DNA from: Helicobacteraceae bacterium
GTDB lineage: Bacteria; Campylobacterota; Campylobacteria; Campylobacterales; Sulfurimonadaceae
Reading direction: 5' to 3'
Assembly: GCA_024635885.1 (NCBI GenBank)
Contig: JAGXIA010000019.1
Location: forward strand, 1-13,726
DNA: 13,726 bases
How positions within the stretch are numbered: the stretch's first letter is position 1; each line of letters begins with the position of its first letter. Positions 6,510-12,587 of the stretch are shown here, piece by piece. The position numbers and the translations under genes are program-made. Under the pieces are notes generated by a model. It saw nothing but the letters and a program-made list of their open reading frames with translations. It was not told where the DNA came from and searched no databases.

Positions 6510-6755
6510 ACACATAAACGTGAAATTCAAGGTAAAGTAGTTACGATTGCAGGCGACAAAACGGTATCTATCGTTGTTGAACGTCGTGTAATGCACCCTC
6601 GTTACCATAAAGTTGTAAAACGTTTCAAAAAGTACTTAGTACATGATGAGCGTAATGAAGTAAAAGTCGGTGATGAAGTTATTGCAACTGAATGTCGCCC
6701 ACTTTCTAAGACTAAATCTTTTAGACTTAAGACAGTAGTGACAGGAGCTAAATAA
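6504..6755 (+). CDS. rpsQ: 30S ribosomal protein S17
   Basis: S17 (83 aa from the first ATG, 82 from the second) is a primary 16S rRNA binder in the 30S body with an OB fold. Family features are KREIQGKVVTIAGDKTVSIV (5-24), the basic RRVMHPRYHKVVKRFKKY (28-45) and LVHDERNEVKVGDEVIATE (46-64), ending with RPLSKTKSF (66-74). Start choice is open: ATG codons at 6504 and 6507 are adjacent, and Shine-Dalgarno spacing favours the second. The stop is fused to the rplN start (TAATG). Confidence 0.97.
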   Translation: MMTHKREIQGKVVTIAGDKTVSIVVERRVMHPRYHKVVKRFKKYLVHDERNEVKVGDEVIATECRPLSKTKSFRLKTVVTGAK

Positions 6756-7123
6756 TGATCCAAGGTTTTACTCGTCTAAATGTAGCTGATAATACAGGTG
6801 CAAAAGAGATTATGTGTATTAAGGTACTTGGCGGTTCTAAGCGTCGTTATGCTTCAGTAGGTGACGTTATTGTTGCTTCTGTAAAGAAAGCGACTCCAAC
6901 TGCTAAAGTTAAAAAAGGTAAAGTAGTAAAAGCTGTTATTGTTAGAACTAAAAAAGAGATTCAACGTGAAAACGGTTCTCTTATTCGTTTTGATGACAAT
7001 GCAGCAGTTATACTTGATGACAAGAGAGAGCCTATTGGTACTCGTATCTTCGGACCTATCGGTCGTGAAGTTCGTTATGCTGGATTCATGAAAATTGTAT
7101 CTCTTGCGCCGGAGGTTGTTTAA
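6755..7123 (+). CDS. rplN: 50S ribosomal protein L14
   Basis: L14 (122 aa, the canonical length) forms an intersubunit bridge and is the binding surface for the silencing factor RsfS in many bacteria. It starts MIQGFTRLNVADNTGAKE, containing the ADNTGAK signature at 11-17. Next come a G-rich strand IKVLGGSKRRYASVGDVI (22-39), the basic segment VKKGKVVKAVIVRTKKE (53-69), and RFDDNAAVILDD (78-89). The end shows GTRIFGPIGRE (95-105). TAATG fusions at both ends couple it to rpsQ and rplX. Confidence 0.98.
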   Translation: MIQGFTRLNVADNTGAKEIMCIKVLGGSKRRYASVGDVIVASVKKATPTAKVKKGKVVKAVIVRTKKEIQRENGSLIRFDDNAAVILDDKREPIGTRIFGPIGREVRYAGFMKIVSLAPEVV

Positions 7124-7353
7124 TGGCAAAGTTTAATTTCAAAAAAGGCGATACTGTAGAAATTATCGCTGGCGATGACCGTGGAACTAAGGCAACTGTA
7201 TTAGCAGTTATGCCAAAGAAAAACAAGCTAATCGTTGAGGGTTGTAAAGTTGCTAAAAAAGCAATTAAACCAACTGAAGACAACACTAAAGGCGGTCATA
7301 TCAATAAAGAGATGCCTATAGATGTTTCAAATGTACGTAAAGTGGAGGCATAA
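7123..7353 (+). CDS. rplX: 50S ribosomal protein L24, short form
   Basis: L24 is an assembly initiator at the exit-tunnel side of the 50S subunit. The KOW/SH3-like fold is visible in FKKGDTVEIIAGDDRGTKA (5-23), followed by VLAVMPKKNKLIVEGCKVAK (24-43) and GGHINKEMPIDVSNV (55-69). At 76 aa it lacks the C-terminal extension of the roughly 104-aa E. coli protein. The reading frame is intact and the next gene starts normally 4 nt later, so this is a lineage-typical short form rather than a truncation. It is preceded by GGAGG about 8 nt before the ATG, inside rplN. Confidence 0.96.
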   Translation: MAKFNFKKGDTVEIIAGDDRGTKATVLAVMPKKNKLIVEGCKVAKKAIKPTEDNTKGGHINKEMPIDVSNVRKVEA

Positions 7354-7357
7354 TTAG

Positions 7358-7903
7358 ATGGCTCGTTTAAAAGAAAAATATTTAGGTTTAAAAACTGAAA
7401 TTCAAGCTGATTTAGGAATTAAAAATCCTATGCAAACTCCAAAAGTTGATAAAGTTGTTATCTCTGTTGGTGCTGGTTTTGCTATGAAAGACAATAAGCT
7501 TATTCAAAACATTGAAGATACTATTACTACAATTGCTGGTCAAAAAGCAACTACAGTAATCGCGAAAAAATCTGTTGCAGGTTTTAAAGTTCGTGAAGGT
7601 ATGCCAGTTGGTATACGTGTTACACTTCGTGGTGAAAACATGTATAACTTCTTAGATCGTCTAATTTCTATTGCACTTCCTCGTGTAAAAGATTTCCGTG
7701 GTGTTCCAAGAAATGGCTTTGATGGTCGTGGTAATTATAACTTCGGTCTTCAAGAACAACTTATTTTCCCAGAGATTGGTTATGATTCAATCATGCAAAT
7801 CCATGGTATGAATATCACAGTTGTTACAACTGCTGATTCTGATAAGGCAGCTTACACTCTATTAGAGAAAATGGGCATGCCTTTCACTAAAGGGAGTAAC
7901 TAA
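7358..7903 (+). CDS. rplE: 50S ribosomal protein L5
   Basis: L5 (181 aa) binds 5S rRNA, helps place it in the central protuberance, and contacts P-site tRNA. It shows the opening ARLKEKYLGLKTEIQADLG (2-20), the segment NPMQTPKVDKVVISVGAG (23-40), and GQKATTVIAKKSVAGFKVR (61-79). The conserved LPRVKDFRGVPRNGFDGRGN run is at 107-126. The end has the typical GMNITVVTTADSDKAAYTLL pattern. In E. coli the S8 repressor target lies at the rplE start; no such site was recognisable here by eye. The stop is fused to the rpsN start. Confidence 0.98.
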   Translation: MARLKEKYLGLKTEIQADLGIKNPMQTPKVDKVVISVGAGFAMKDNKLIQNIEDTITTIAGQKATTVIAKKSVAGFKVREGMPVGIRVTLRGENMYNFLDRLISIALPRVKDFRGVPRNGFDGRGNYNFGLQEQLIFPEIGYDSIMQIHGMNITVVTTADSDKAAYTLLEKMGMPFTKGSN

Positions 7904-8088
7904 TGGCTAAGAAGTCAATGATCGCAAAAGCGAAAAGAACTCCAAAGTTTGCAGTACGTGCGTACACAAGATGTCAAATCTGTGGTCGTCCACACTCAGT
8001 ACTACGTGACTTTGGAATCTGTCGTATATGTTTTAGAAAAATGGCAAACGAGGGATTAATCCCAGGTGTTAGAAAGTCTTCTTGGTAA
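7903..8088 (+). CDS. rpsN: 30S ribosomal protein S14, zinc-binding type Z
   Basis: S14 (61 aa) belongs to the 30S head. This is the short, zinc-ribbon form, as shown by two CxxC pairs: C24-C27 (CQIC) and C40-C43 (CRIC), separated by GRPHSVLRDFGI. The E. coli-type cysteine-free form is about 100 aa. The C-terminus GLIPGVRKSSW is typical of the short type. Arginine codons are half AGA (4 of 8), unlike the preceding gene rplE (1 of 9). The stop codon lies in the loop of a predicted hairpin (8077-8098), and a 69-nt gap with further palindromes follows, the largest break between genes of the operon. Confidence 0.98.
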   Translation: MAKKSMIAKAKRTPKFAVRAYTRCQICGRPHSVLRDFGICRICFRKMANEGLIPGVRKSSW

Positions 8089-8098
8089 TCCAAGAGGA
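8077..8098 (+). promoter_or_regulatory. RNA hairpin enclosing the rpsN stop codon
   Basis: TCTTCTTGG (8077-8085) pairs with CCAAGAGGA (8090-8098), nine pairs including one G-U, around the four-base loop TAAT. The loop contains the TAA stop of rpsN (8086-8088). No U-run follows directly; TTTTT occurs only at 8115-8119 after an AT-rich stretch. It may therefore be an mRNA stability or processing element, a protein binding site, or a leaky terminator rather than a standard terminator. It is seen by eye and its folding energy was not computed. Confidence 0.5.
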
Positions 8099-8117
8099 AA
8101 CTTCTAATTATTAGTTT

Positions 8118-8136
8118 TTACTTTATATTAAAGTAA
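8118..8136 (+). repeat. Perfect 8-bp palindrome before rpsH, possible internal promoter region
   Basis: TTACTTTA (8118-8125) and TAAAGTAA (8129-8136) form a perfect inverted repeat with a 3-nt centre. The second arm ends 21 nt before the rpsH ATG, ahead of its AAGGA site (8147-8151). The centre contains TATATT (8124-8129), a fair -10 box behind T-rich DNA. Campylobacterota promoters often lack a clear -35 box, so an internal promoter for the rpsH-infA half is possible. An operator, an RNA hairpin or chance are alternatives. Confidence 0.35.
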
Positions 8137-8157
8137 TCACAAAGTCAAGGAATAATA

Positions 8158-8556
8158 ATGGCAATTAATGATCTAGTATCAGATGCGTTAACACGTGTTC
8201 GTAATGCGGGTATGAGAAGATTACCAGTTACTACTTTAGTTCACTCTAAGAGTGTTGAAGCATTAGCGAATATCTTAGTAGAAAAAGGTTATATTGATAG
8301 TTGTAACGTTGTTGAAGACGGCGTTAAAAAAACTATTAAGGTAGTATTAAAGTACAATGATGAAGGTAAGACTGTAATCAATGAACTAAAGAGAATTTCT
8401 AAGCCTGGTAGACGTGTTTACAAAGGTAAAGAAGATATTAAAAGATTCAAAAATGGTTACGGAACTATTATTGTTAGTACATCTCATGGCGTTCTTGCTA
8501 ATGACAAAGCTTACGAGCTTGGCATTGGTGGTGAAGTTATGTGTACGATTTGGTAG
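8158..8556 (+). CDS. rpsH: 30S ribosomal protein S8
   Basis: S8 (132 aa) is a primary 16S rRNA binder in the 30S platform, and in E. coli it is the translational repressor of the spc operon. The N-terminal domain reads NDLVSDALTRVRNAGMRR (4-21). The C-terminal RNA-binding domain includes RISKPGRRVYKGKEDI (79-94), GTIIVSTSHGVLAND (102-116) and the closing GGEVMCTIW (124-132). AAGGA stands six nt before the ATG. It is the first gene after the only sizeable gap in the cluster, which places a potential S8-responsive control site directly upstream; that role is inferred. Arginine codons are mostly AGA (5 of 8), unlike most genes of this operon. Confidence 0.98.
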   Translation: MAINDLVSDALTRVRNAGMRRLPVTTLVHSKSVEALANILVEKGYIDSCNVVEDGVKKTIKVVLKYNDEGKTVINELKRISKPGRRVYKGKEDIKRFKNGYGTIIVSTSHGVLANDKAYELGIGGEVMCTIW

Positions 8557-8565
8557 GGAGATAGC

Positions 8566-9102
8566 ATGTCAAGAATAGGAAAAAAACCTGTAGAATTTGC
8601 AGCTGATATTAATGTTAGTTCAAATGGAAATGTTATAACTTTTGTCAAAGGCAAACATAGTGTTGATTTAGATACAAAAGGTAATGTTAGTTTTACTATA
8701 GAAGGAAATACTTTAACTTTTGCAGCTATGTCTGAGAGTAAAGTACACAGAGCTTTCTGGGGTACATATCGTGCACTTGCTGCAAATGTCGTAATTGGAC
8801 TTACTACTGGTTATACTAAGCAATTAGAAATCAATGGTGTTGGTTACCGTGCAGCTGTAAATGGTAGAATACTTAATTTACAACTTGGTTTTTCTCATGA
8901 TATTAATTATGAATTACCAGATGCTATAGAAGCAAGTGTTGAGAAAAATGTGATTACTTTTAAAAGCCATAACAAGCAAACGCTTGGTCAAGTTGCTGCA
9001 GAAGTTAGATCATTCCGTCCACCAGAGCCTTACAAAGGTAAGGGTGTTAAGTATGTAGAAGAGTATATCGTGCGTAAAGCCGGTAAAACTTCTAAGAAAT
9101 AA
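8566..9102 (+). CDS. rplF: 50S ribosomal protein L6
   Basis: L6 (178 aa, standard) has two similar alpha/beta domains and sits near the GTPase-associated centre of the 50S subunit. It begins SRIGKKPVEFA (2-12). The second domain holds LEINGVGYRAAVNGRILNLQ (87-106). The C-terminal family signature PEPYKGKGVKY is at 153-163, followed by the basic tail RKAGKTSKK. GGGAG lies before the ATG. Codon use is less optimised than in neighbouring genes, with AGA for 4 of 8 arginines and several ATA codons. The gene follows rpsH after 9 nt and precedes rplR by 13 nt. Confidence 0.98.
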   Translation: MSRIGKKPVEFAADINVSSNGNVITFVKGKHSVDLDTKGNVSFTIEGNTLTFAAMSESKVHRAFWGTYRALAANVVIGLTTGYTKQLEINGVGYRAAVNGRILNLQLGFSHDINYELPDAIEASVEKNVITFKSHNKQTLGQVAAEVRSFRPPEPYKGKGVKYVEEYIVRKAGKTSKK

Positions 9103-9115
9103 GGGAGGAATATAA

Positions 9116-9472
9116 ATGAATACTAAAGTATTAAAAAGCAAAGTTGCGAATCGTTTAAAGCGTAAGCGTCGTATCCGTGCAAAAATATCTGGTTGTGCTT
9201 CACTTCCTCGTGTTTCTGTATTTCGTTCAAATCGTTACTTGAGTGTACAAGCTATTGATGATGTTACTTCAACAACATTATGCGCACAAAATTCAAAGTC
9301 GACTGGTCATAAATCAAACAAAGAAGGTGCAGCTGCACTTGGCGCGGCATTTGCTGCAACGCTAAAAGAAGCTAACATTTCTGCGATTGTATTTGATCGT
9401 AATGGTTACCAATATCACGGTGTTATAGCTGCGTTTGGTGATGCACTTCGTGCTAACGAAATTAAGTTTTAG
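9116..9472 (+). CDS. rplR: 50S ribosomal protein L18
   Basis: L18 (118 aa) binds 5S rRNA with L5 in the central protuberance. The basic N-terminus RLKRKRRIRAKISG (13-26) and PRVSVFRSNRYLSVQAIDD (31-49) are typical, followed by helices around GAAALGAAFAATLKEANI (71-88) and the signature VFDRNGYQYHGVIAAFGDAL (92-111). GGGAGG six to eight nt before the ATG is the strongest ribosome binding site in the window. All ten arginine codons are CGT, which marks a return to strongly biased codon use after the rpsN-rplF block. Confidence 0.97.
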   Translation: MNTKVLKSKVANRLKRKRRIRAKISGCASLPRVSVFRSNRYLSVQAIDDVTSTTLCAQNSKSTGHKSNKEGAAALGAAFAATLKEANISAIVFDRNGYQYHGVIAAFGDALRANEIKF

Positions 9473-9484
9473 GGGCTGATGATG
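9473..9484 (+). promoter_or_regulatory. rpsE initiation site with tandem ATG codons
   Basis: The 12 bases GGGCTGATGATG, identical to those before rpsQ (6498-6509), start one base after the rplR TAG codon (9470-9472). ATG codons at 9479 and 9482 are in frame. With the GGGG run ending at 9475, spacing is 3 nt to the first and 6 nt to the second ATG, so the second is the better start by spacing. Confidence 0.55.
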
Positions 9485-9922
9485 GAAATCAATAGAGAAG
9501 ATTTTGAAGAAGCGATTGTAAATATAGGTCGTGTAACAAAAGTTGTAAAAGGTGGACGTCGTTTTCGTTTTACTGCACTTATCGTAGTTGGTAACAAAAA
9601 TGGTACCGTTGGATATGGTGTTGGTAAAGCTAAAGAGGTTCCAGATGCAATTCGTAAAGCAGTTGATGAAGCTTTTAAAAATTTAACTACTGTTAAAATT
9701 AAAGGTTCAACAATTGCTCACGATATTGAGCATAAGTATAATGCAAGTCGTATTTTACTTAAGCCTGCATCAGAAGGTACTGGTGTTATAGCTGGTGGAG
9801 CTGCTCGTCCTGTACTTGAGCTTTCAGGTATAAAAGATGTGCTTACTAAATCAATCGGCTCTAACAATCCAAATACACTTGTTCGTGCTACTATTGAAGC
9901 ACTTTCAAGAATAAAAGGTTAG
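9479..9922 (+). CDS. rpsE: 30S ribosomal protein S5
   Basis: S5 (147 aa from the first ATG, 146 from the second) lies at the mRNA entrance of the 30S subunit and affects decoding accuracy and mRNA unwinding. The N-terminal double-stranded-RNA-binding-like domain contains GRVTKVVKGGRRFRFTAL (17-34), VVGNKNGTVGYGVGKAKEVP (36-55) and AIRKAVDEAFKNL (57-69). The C-terminal domain includes ILLKPASEGTGVIAGGAARP (92-111), LELSGIKDVLTKSIGSNNP (113-131) and NTLVRATIEAL (132-142). It is followed after only 3 nt by rplO; the rpmD (L30) gene that separates them in many bacteria is missing. Confidence 0.98.
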   Translation: MMEINREDFEEAIVNIGRVTKVVKGGRRFRFTALIVVGNKNGTVGYGVGKAKEVPDAIRKAVDEAFKNLTTVKIKGSTIAHDIEHKYNASRILLKPASEGTGVIAGGAARPVLELSGIKDVLTKSIGSNNPNTLVRATIEALSRIKG

Positions 9923-9925
9923 AAA

Positions 9926-10324
9926 ATGGGTATTGAAAATTTAACACCTGCACCAGGTTCAACAGCTAATCGTAAGCGTGTTGGTCGTGGACAAGGTTCT
10001 GGTACTGGTAAGACTTCGGCTCGTGGTCAAAAAGGTCAGAAATCTCGTACAGGTTATAGTAGAAAAAGAAACTTTGAGGGTGGTCAACAACCACTTGCTA
10101 AAAGATTACCAAAGATTGGATTTACATCTCGTTATGTAAAGCCATATATAATTAATGTTGAAAAAGTAACAGTAGTTGGAGAATTAGCTGAAATTACTAT
10201 GGAAACTATCCGTAGTGTTCATAAAATCTCTGCTACAATTACTAAGGTTAAGTTAGTTGGTGCTTCAGCGAAAGATTTAGCATCAAAAATCAAAGACGAA
10301 AACATTACTACAACTGGTAAATAG
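9926..10324 (+). CDS. rplO: 50S ribosomal protein L15
   Basis: L15 (132 aa) is a late-assembly 50S protein with a long, basic N-terminal extension that threads into 23S rRNA. That extension is plain: LTPAPGSTANRKRVGRGQGS (6-25), then GTGKTSARGQKGQKSRTG (26-43) and FEGGQQPLAKRLPKIGF (49-65). The globular C-terminal half ends VKLVGASAKDLASKI (108-122). It is about 12 residues shorter than E. coli L15, mainly in the C-terminal half. The ATG is preceded by a weak site (AAGG within the rpsE end), so coupling to rpsE, which stops 3 nt earlier, is likely. secY begins two bases after its TAG. Confidence 0.97.
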   Translation: MGIENLTPAPGSTANRKRVGRGQGSGTGKTSARGQKGQKSRTGYSRKRNFEGGQQPLAKRLPKIGFTSRYVKPYIINVEKVTVVGELAEITMETIRSVHKISATITKVKLVGASAKDLASKIKDENITTTGK

Positions 10325-10326
10325 TT

Positions 10327-11589
10327 GTGAATAAAAATCTAGTTAATAAGATACTTATTACAATCGGGTTTTTATTTATTTATCGCCTACTGGCTTATGT
10401 GCCAGTACCTGGCGTTGATACCGCTGTAATAGCATCCTTCTTCGACTCACATCAATCAGATGCATTAGGTCTTTTCAATATGTTCAGTGGTAACGCTGTT
10501 GAACGACTATCTATCATTTCACTTGGTATTATGCCTTACATCACTGCTTCAATCATTATGGAACTTTTAGCTGCTACATTCCCTACTCTTGGTCAAATGA
10601 AAAAAGAGAGAGACGGTATGGTTAAATATATGCAAATAATCCGTTATGCGACTATTGTTATTACAATTATTCAAGCAATTGGTGTAAGTGTTGGACTTCA
10701 AAGTTTAACCGGACCAACTGGAAACAGTGCCATATTAGCTGACCATAACACATTCATACTTCTTTCTGCAGTATCTATGTTAGCTGGAACAATGCTTTTA
10801 ATGTGGATTGGTGAGCAGATTACTCAAAGCGGTATTGGTAACGGTATTTCACTTATTATCTTTGCCGGTATAGTTTCTGCAATTCCTAGTGCAATAGGTC
10901 AGAGTGTTACTATGGTAAATAGCGGAGCAATGAGCTTTATTACTTTAATAGCTATTCTTGCATTGATATTTGCTACAGTAGCAATTATTATCTATGTCGA
11001 ACTAGGTGAGCGTCGTATTCCGGTAACATATGCTAAGAAGACTATGTTGCAAAACCAAAACAAAAGAGTAATGAATTATATTCCTATTAAAGTTAATTTA
11101 GCTGGTGTTATTCCAGTTATCTTTGCTAGTGCAATATTAATGTTTCCTATGACGGTTTTATCGAGTAGTACTAATCCTACTATTCAAGGTATAGCTGACT
11201 TATTAAGCCCTAATTCTTACTTCTTTAACTTTTTGACTTTTGCATTTGTTGTATTCTTTGCATTTTTTTATGCTTCGATTACTTTCAATGCAAAAGATAT
11301 ATCAGAGAATTTAAAAAGACAGGGTGGATTTATTCCAGGTATCCGTACTGGTAAAGCTACGATGGAGTTTCTTAACGAGACTGCTAGTAGATTAACTTTT
11401 ACAGGTGCTCTTTATCTTGGTCTTGTTGCTACTTTACCGTTTATGATTATCAAAGGAATGGGAGTTCCATTCTTCTTTGGTGGTACAGCGGTTTTGATCG
11501 TTGTTCAAGTAGCATTAGATACAATGAGAAAAATTGAAGCTCAGGTTTATATGAGTAAGTATGAAACTTTAAGTGCAGTTGGTCTCTAA
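10327..11589 (+). CDS. secY: Protein translocase subunit SecY
   Basis: SecY (420 aa) is the channel of the SecYEG translocon in the inner membrane and exports unfolded proteins with SecA or inserts membrane proteins from the ribosome. Ten membrane segments can be placed at roughly 7-25, 61-86, 104-126, 142-162, 170-192, 202-224, 256-278, 299-321, 357-377 and 379-399. Conserved motifs include AYVPVPGVD (23-31), ITQSGIGNGISLIIFAGI (165-182), ERRIPVTYAKK (228-238), KVNLAGVIPVIFA (255-267) and RQGGFIPGIRTGKAT (331-345). The start is GTG, two bases after the rplO stop, with no clear Shine-Dalgarno sequence. This suggests initiation by ribosomes finishing rplO and a reduced yield compared with the ribosomal proteins. 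Confidence 0.98.
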   Translation: MNKNLVNKILITIGFLFIYRLLAYVPVPGVDTAVIASFFDSHQSDALGLFNMFSGNAVERLSIISLGIMPYITASIIMELLAATFPTLGQMKKERDGMVKYMQIIRYATIVITIIQAIGVSVGLQSLTGPTGNSAILADHNTFILLSAVSMLAGTMLLMWIGEQITQSGIGNGISLIIFAGIVSAIPSAIGQSVTMVNSGAMSFITLIAILALIFATVAIIIYVELGERRIPVTYAKKTMLQNQNKRVMNYIPIKVNLAGVIPVIFASAILMFPMTVLSSSTNPTIQGIADLLSPNSYFFNFLTFAFVVFFAFFYASITFNAKDISENLKRQGGFIPGIRTGKATMEFLNETASRLTFTGALYLGLVATLPFMIIKGMGVPFFFGGTAVLIVVQVALDTMRKIEAQVYMSKYETLSAVGL

Positions 11590-11591
11590 AG

Positions 11592-12350
11592 ATGGCTATT
11601 GCGCTTAGAAAACCTGCAGAAATAGAAAAATTAAGAGCTGCTAACAAAATAGTTGGTGGCGCATTAGAACTAATGCGTGCTAACACAAAAGTGGGAGCTT
11701 CTTTAAAAGACCTTGATGCGATGGGTGAGGATTATATCCGAAGTCACGGTGCTAAGCCCTCTTTTAAAGGTCTTTATGGTTTTCCTAATTCTGTTTGTTG
11801 CTCACTAAATGAAGTGATTATTCATGGTATTCCAACTGATTATAAACTTCAAGAAGGTGACATTATCGGTTATGATATTGGAACTGAACTTGAAGGTTAT
11901 TTTGGTGATGCAGCCATTACTGCAGCTGTTGGAAAAATATCTAAACATGATGAAGATATGATTGCATGTGCTAAAGATACTTTATATCATGCAATCAGTG
12001 AAATAAAAGCCGGTATGAGGTTTAAAGAACTTTCTCTTATTATTGAAAAGTTTATAATATCTCGCGGGTTTATGCCACTTCATGATTTTTGTGGTCATGG
12101 AATTGGTAAGCAACCTCATGAAGAACCACAAATACCAAACTACCTTAATGGTCATAATGCTAAAGCGGGTCCTAAAATTAAAGATGGTATGGTTTTTTGT
12201 TTGGAACCTATGATATGTCAAAAAGATTCAAAACCAATTATTCTAGAGAATAAGTGGGATGTTGTTAGTGCCGATGGTTTACGCGGTTCACACTATGAGC
12301 ATACTGTTGCAGTTATTAACGGTAAAGCTGAAATTTTATCTCTCGCTTAG
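11592..12350 (+). CDS. map: Methionine aminopeptidase, type I
   Basis: Cytoplasmic metalloenzyme (252 aa) that removes the initiator methionine from nascent proteins when the second residue is small. All five dinuclear metal ligands of the family are visible: D95 in GYDIGTEL (93-100), D106 in FGDAA (104-108), H169 in FCGHGIG (166-172), E205 in CLEPM (203-207) and E236 in YEHTVAV (235-241). The substrate-pocket histidine H79 lies in VIIHGIP (75-81), and H176 in QPHEEP matches the second catalytic histidine. Length matches the compact type Ia form without N-terminal extension. It starts two bases after the secY stop, with a weak ribosome binding site, and infA follows after 18 nt. Confidence 0.98.
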   Translation: MAIALRKPAEIEKLRAANKIVGGALELMRANTKVGASLKDLDAMGEDYIRSHGAKPSFKGLYGFPNSVCCSLNEVIIHGIPTDYKLQEGDIIGYDIGTELEGYFGDAAITAAVGKISKHDEDMIACAKDTLYHAISEIKAGMRFKELSLIIEKFIISRGFMPLHDFCGHGIGKQPHEEPQIPNYLNGHNAKAGPKIKDGMVFCLEPMICQKDSKPIILENKWDVVSADGLRGSHYEHTVAVINGKAEILSLA

Positions 12351-12368
12351 AGAAGAAGAAGGATTAAA

Positions 12369-12587
12369 ATGGCTAAATCAGATGTTATCGAAGTAGATGG
12401 CAAGATTATAGAGGCTTTGCCAAATGCAACATTTCGTGTTGAACTAGAAAATGGACATATTATTTTATGTCATATCGCTGGAAAAATGCGTATGCACTAT
12501 ATTAAAATACTTCCAGGTGATAAAGTTAAACTTGAGTTAACACCGTACTCTCTTGATAAGGGACGTATTACTTATCGCTATAAATAG
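12369..12587 (+). CDS. infA: Translation initiation factor IF-1
   Basis: IF-1 (72 aa, canonical) is an OB-fold protein that occupies the 30S A site during initiation and assists IF-2 and IF-3. The sequence follows the family throughout: KSDVIEVDGKIIEALPNA (3-20), FRVELENGHIILCHIAGKM (22-40), RMHYIKILPGDKVKLELTPY (41-60) and the end DKGRITYRYK (63-72). AAGGA is well placed before the ATG. It is the last gene of the plus-strand run. The downstream rpmJ-rpsM-rpsK-rpsD-rpoA-rplQ block is not present, and the final 20 bases overlap the end of a convergent gene. Confidence 0.98.
   Translation: MAKSDVIEVDGKIIEALPNATFRVELENGHIILCHIAGKMRMHYIKILPGDKVKLELTPYSLDKGRITYRYK

Noticed and set aside
6854..7286. 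Minus-strand open frames opposite rplN and rplX
   Set aside because: They overlap two certain ribosomal protein genes and have low-complexity products rich in Asn and Ser, which is expected from antisense reading of AT-rich codons.
7305..7400. Possible E. coli-like S8 repressor site at the rplX-rplE junction
   Set aside because: The 4-nt gap and flanking sequence show no hairpin resembling the S8-binding helix when read by eye, so I do not annotate it.
11982..12221. Minus-strand open frame of 79 codons within map
   Set aside because: The map frame holds all metal ligands. The antisense frame has no recognisable domain and no initiation signal.
12351..12368. The purine-rich AGAAGAAGAAGG run between map and infA as a repeat or binding site
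   Set aside because: It is a short purine tract that supplies the infA ribosome binding site; three GAA units are not enough to call a repeat.
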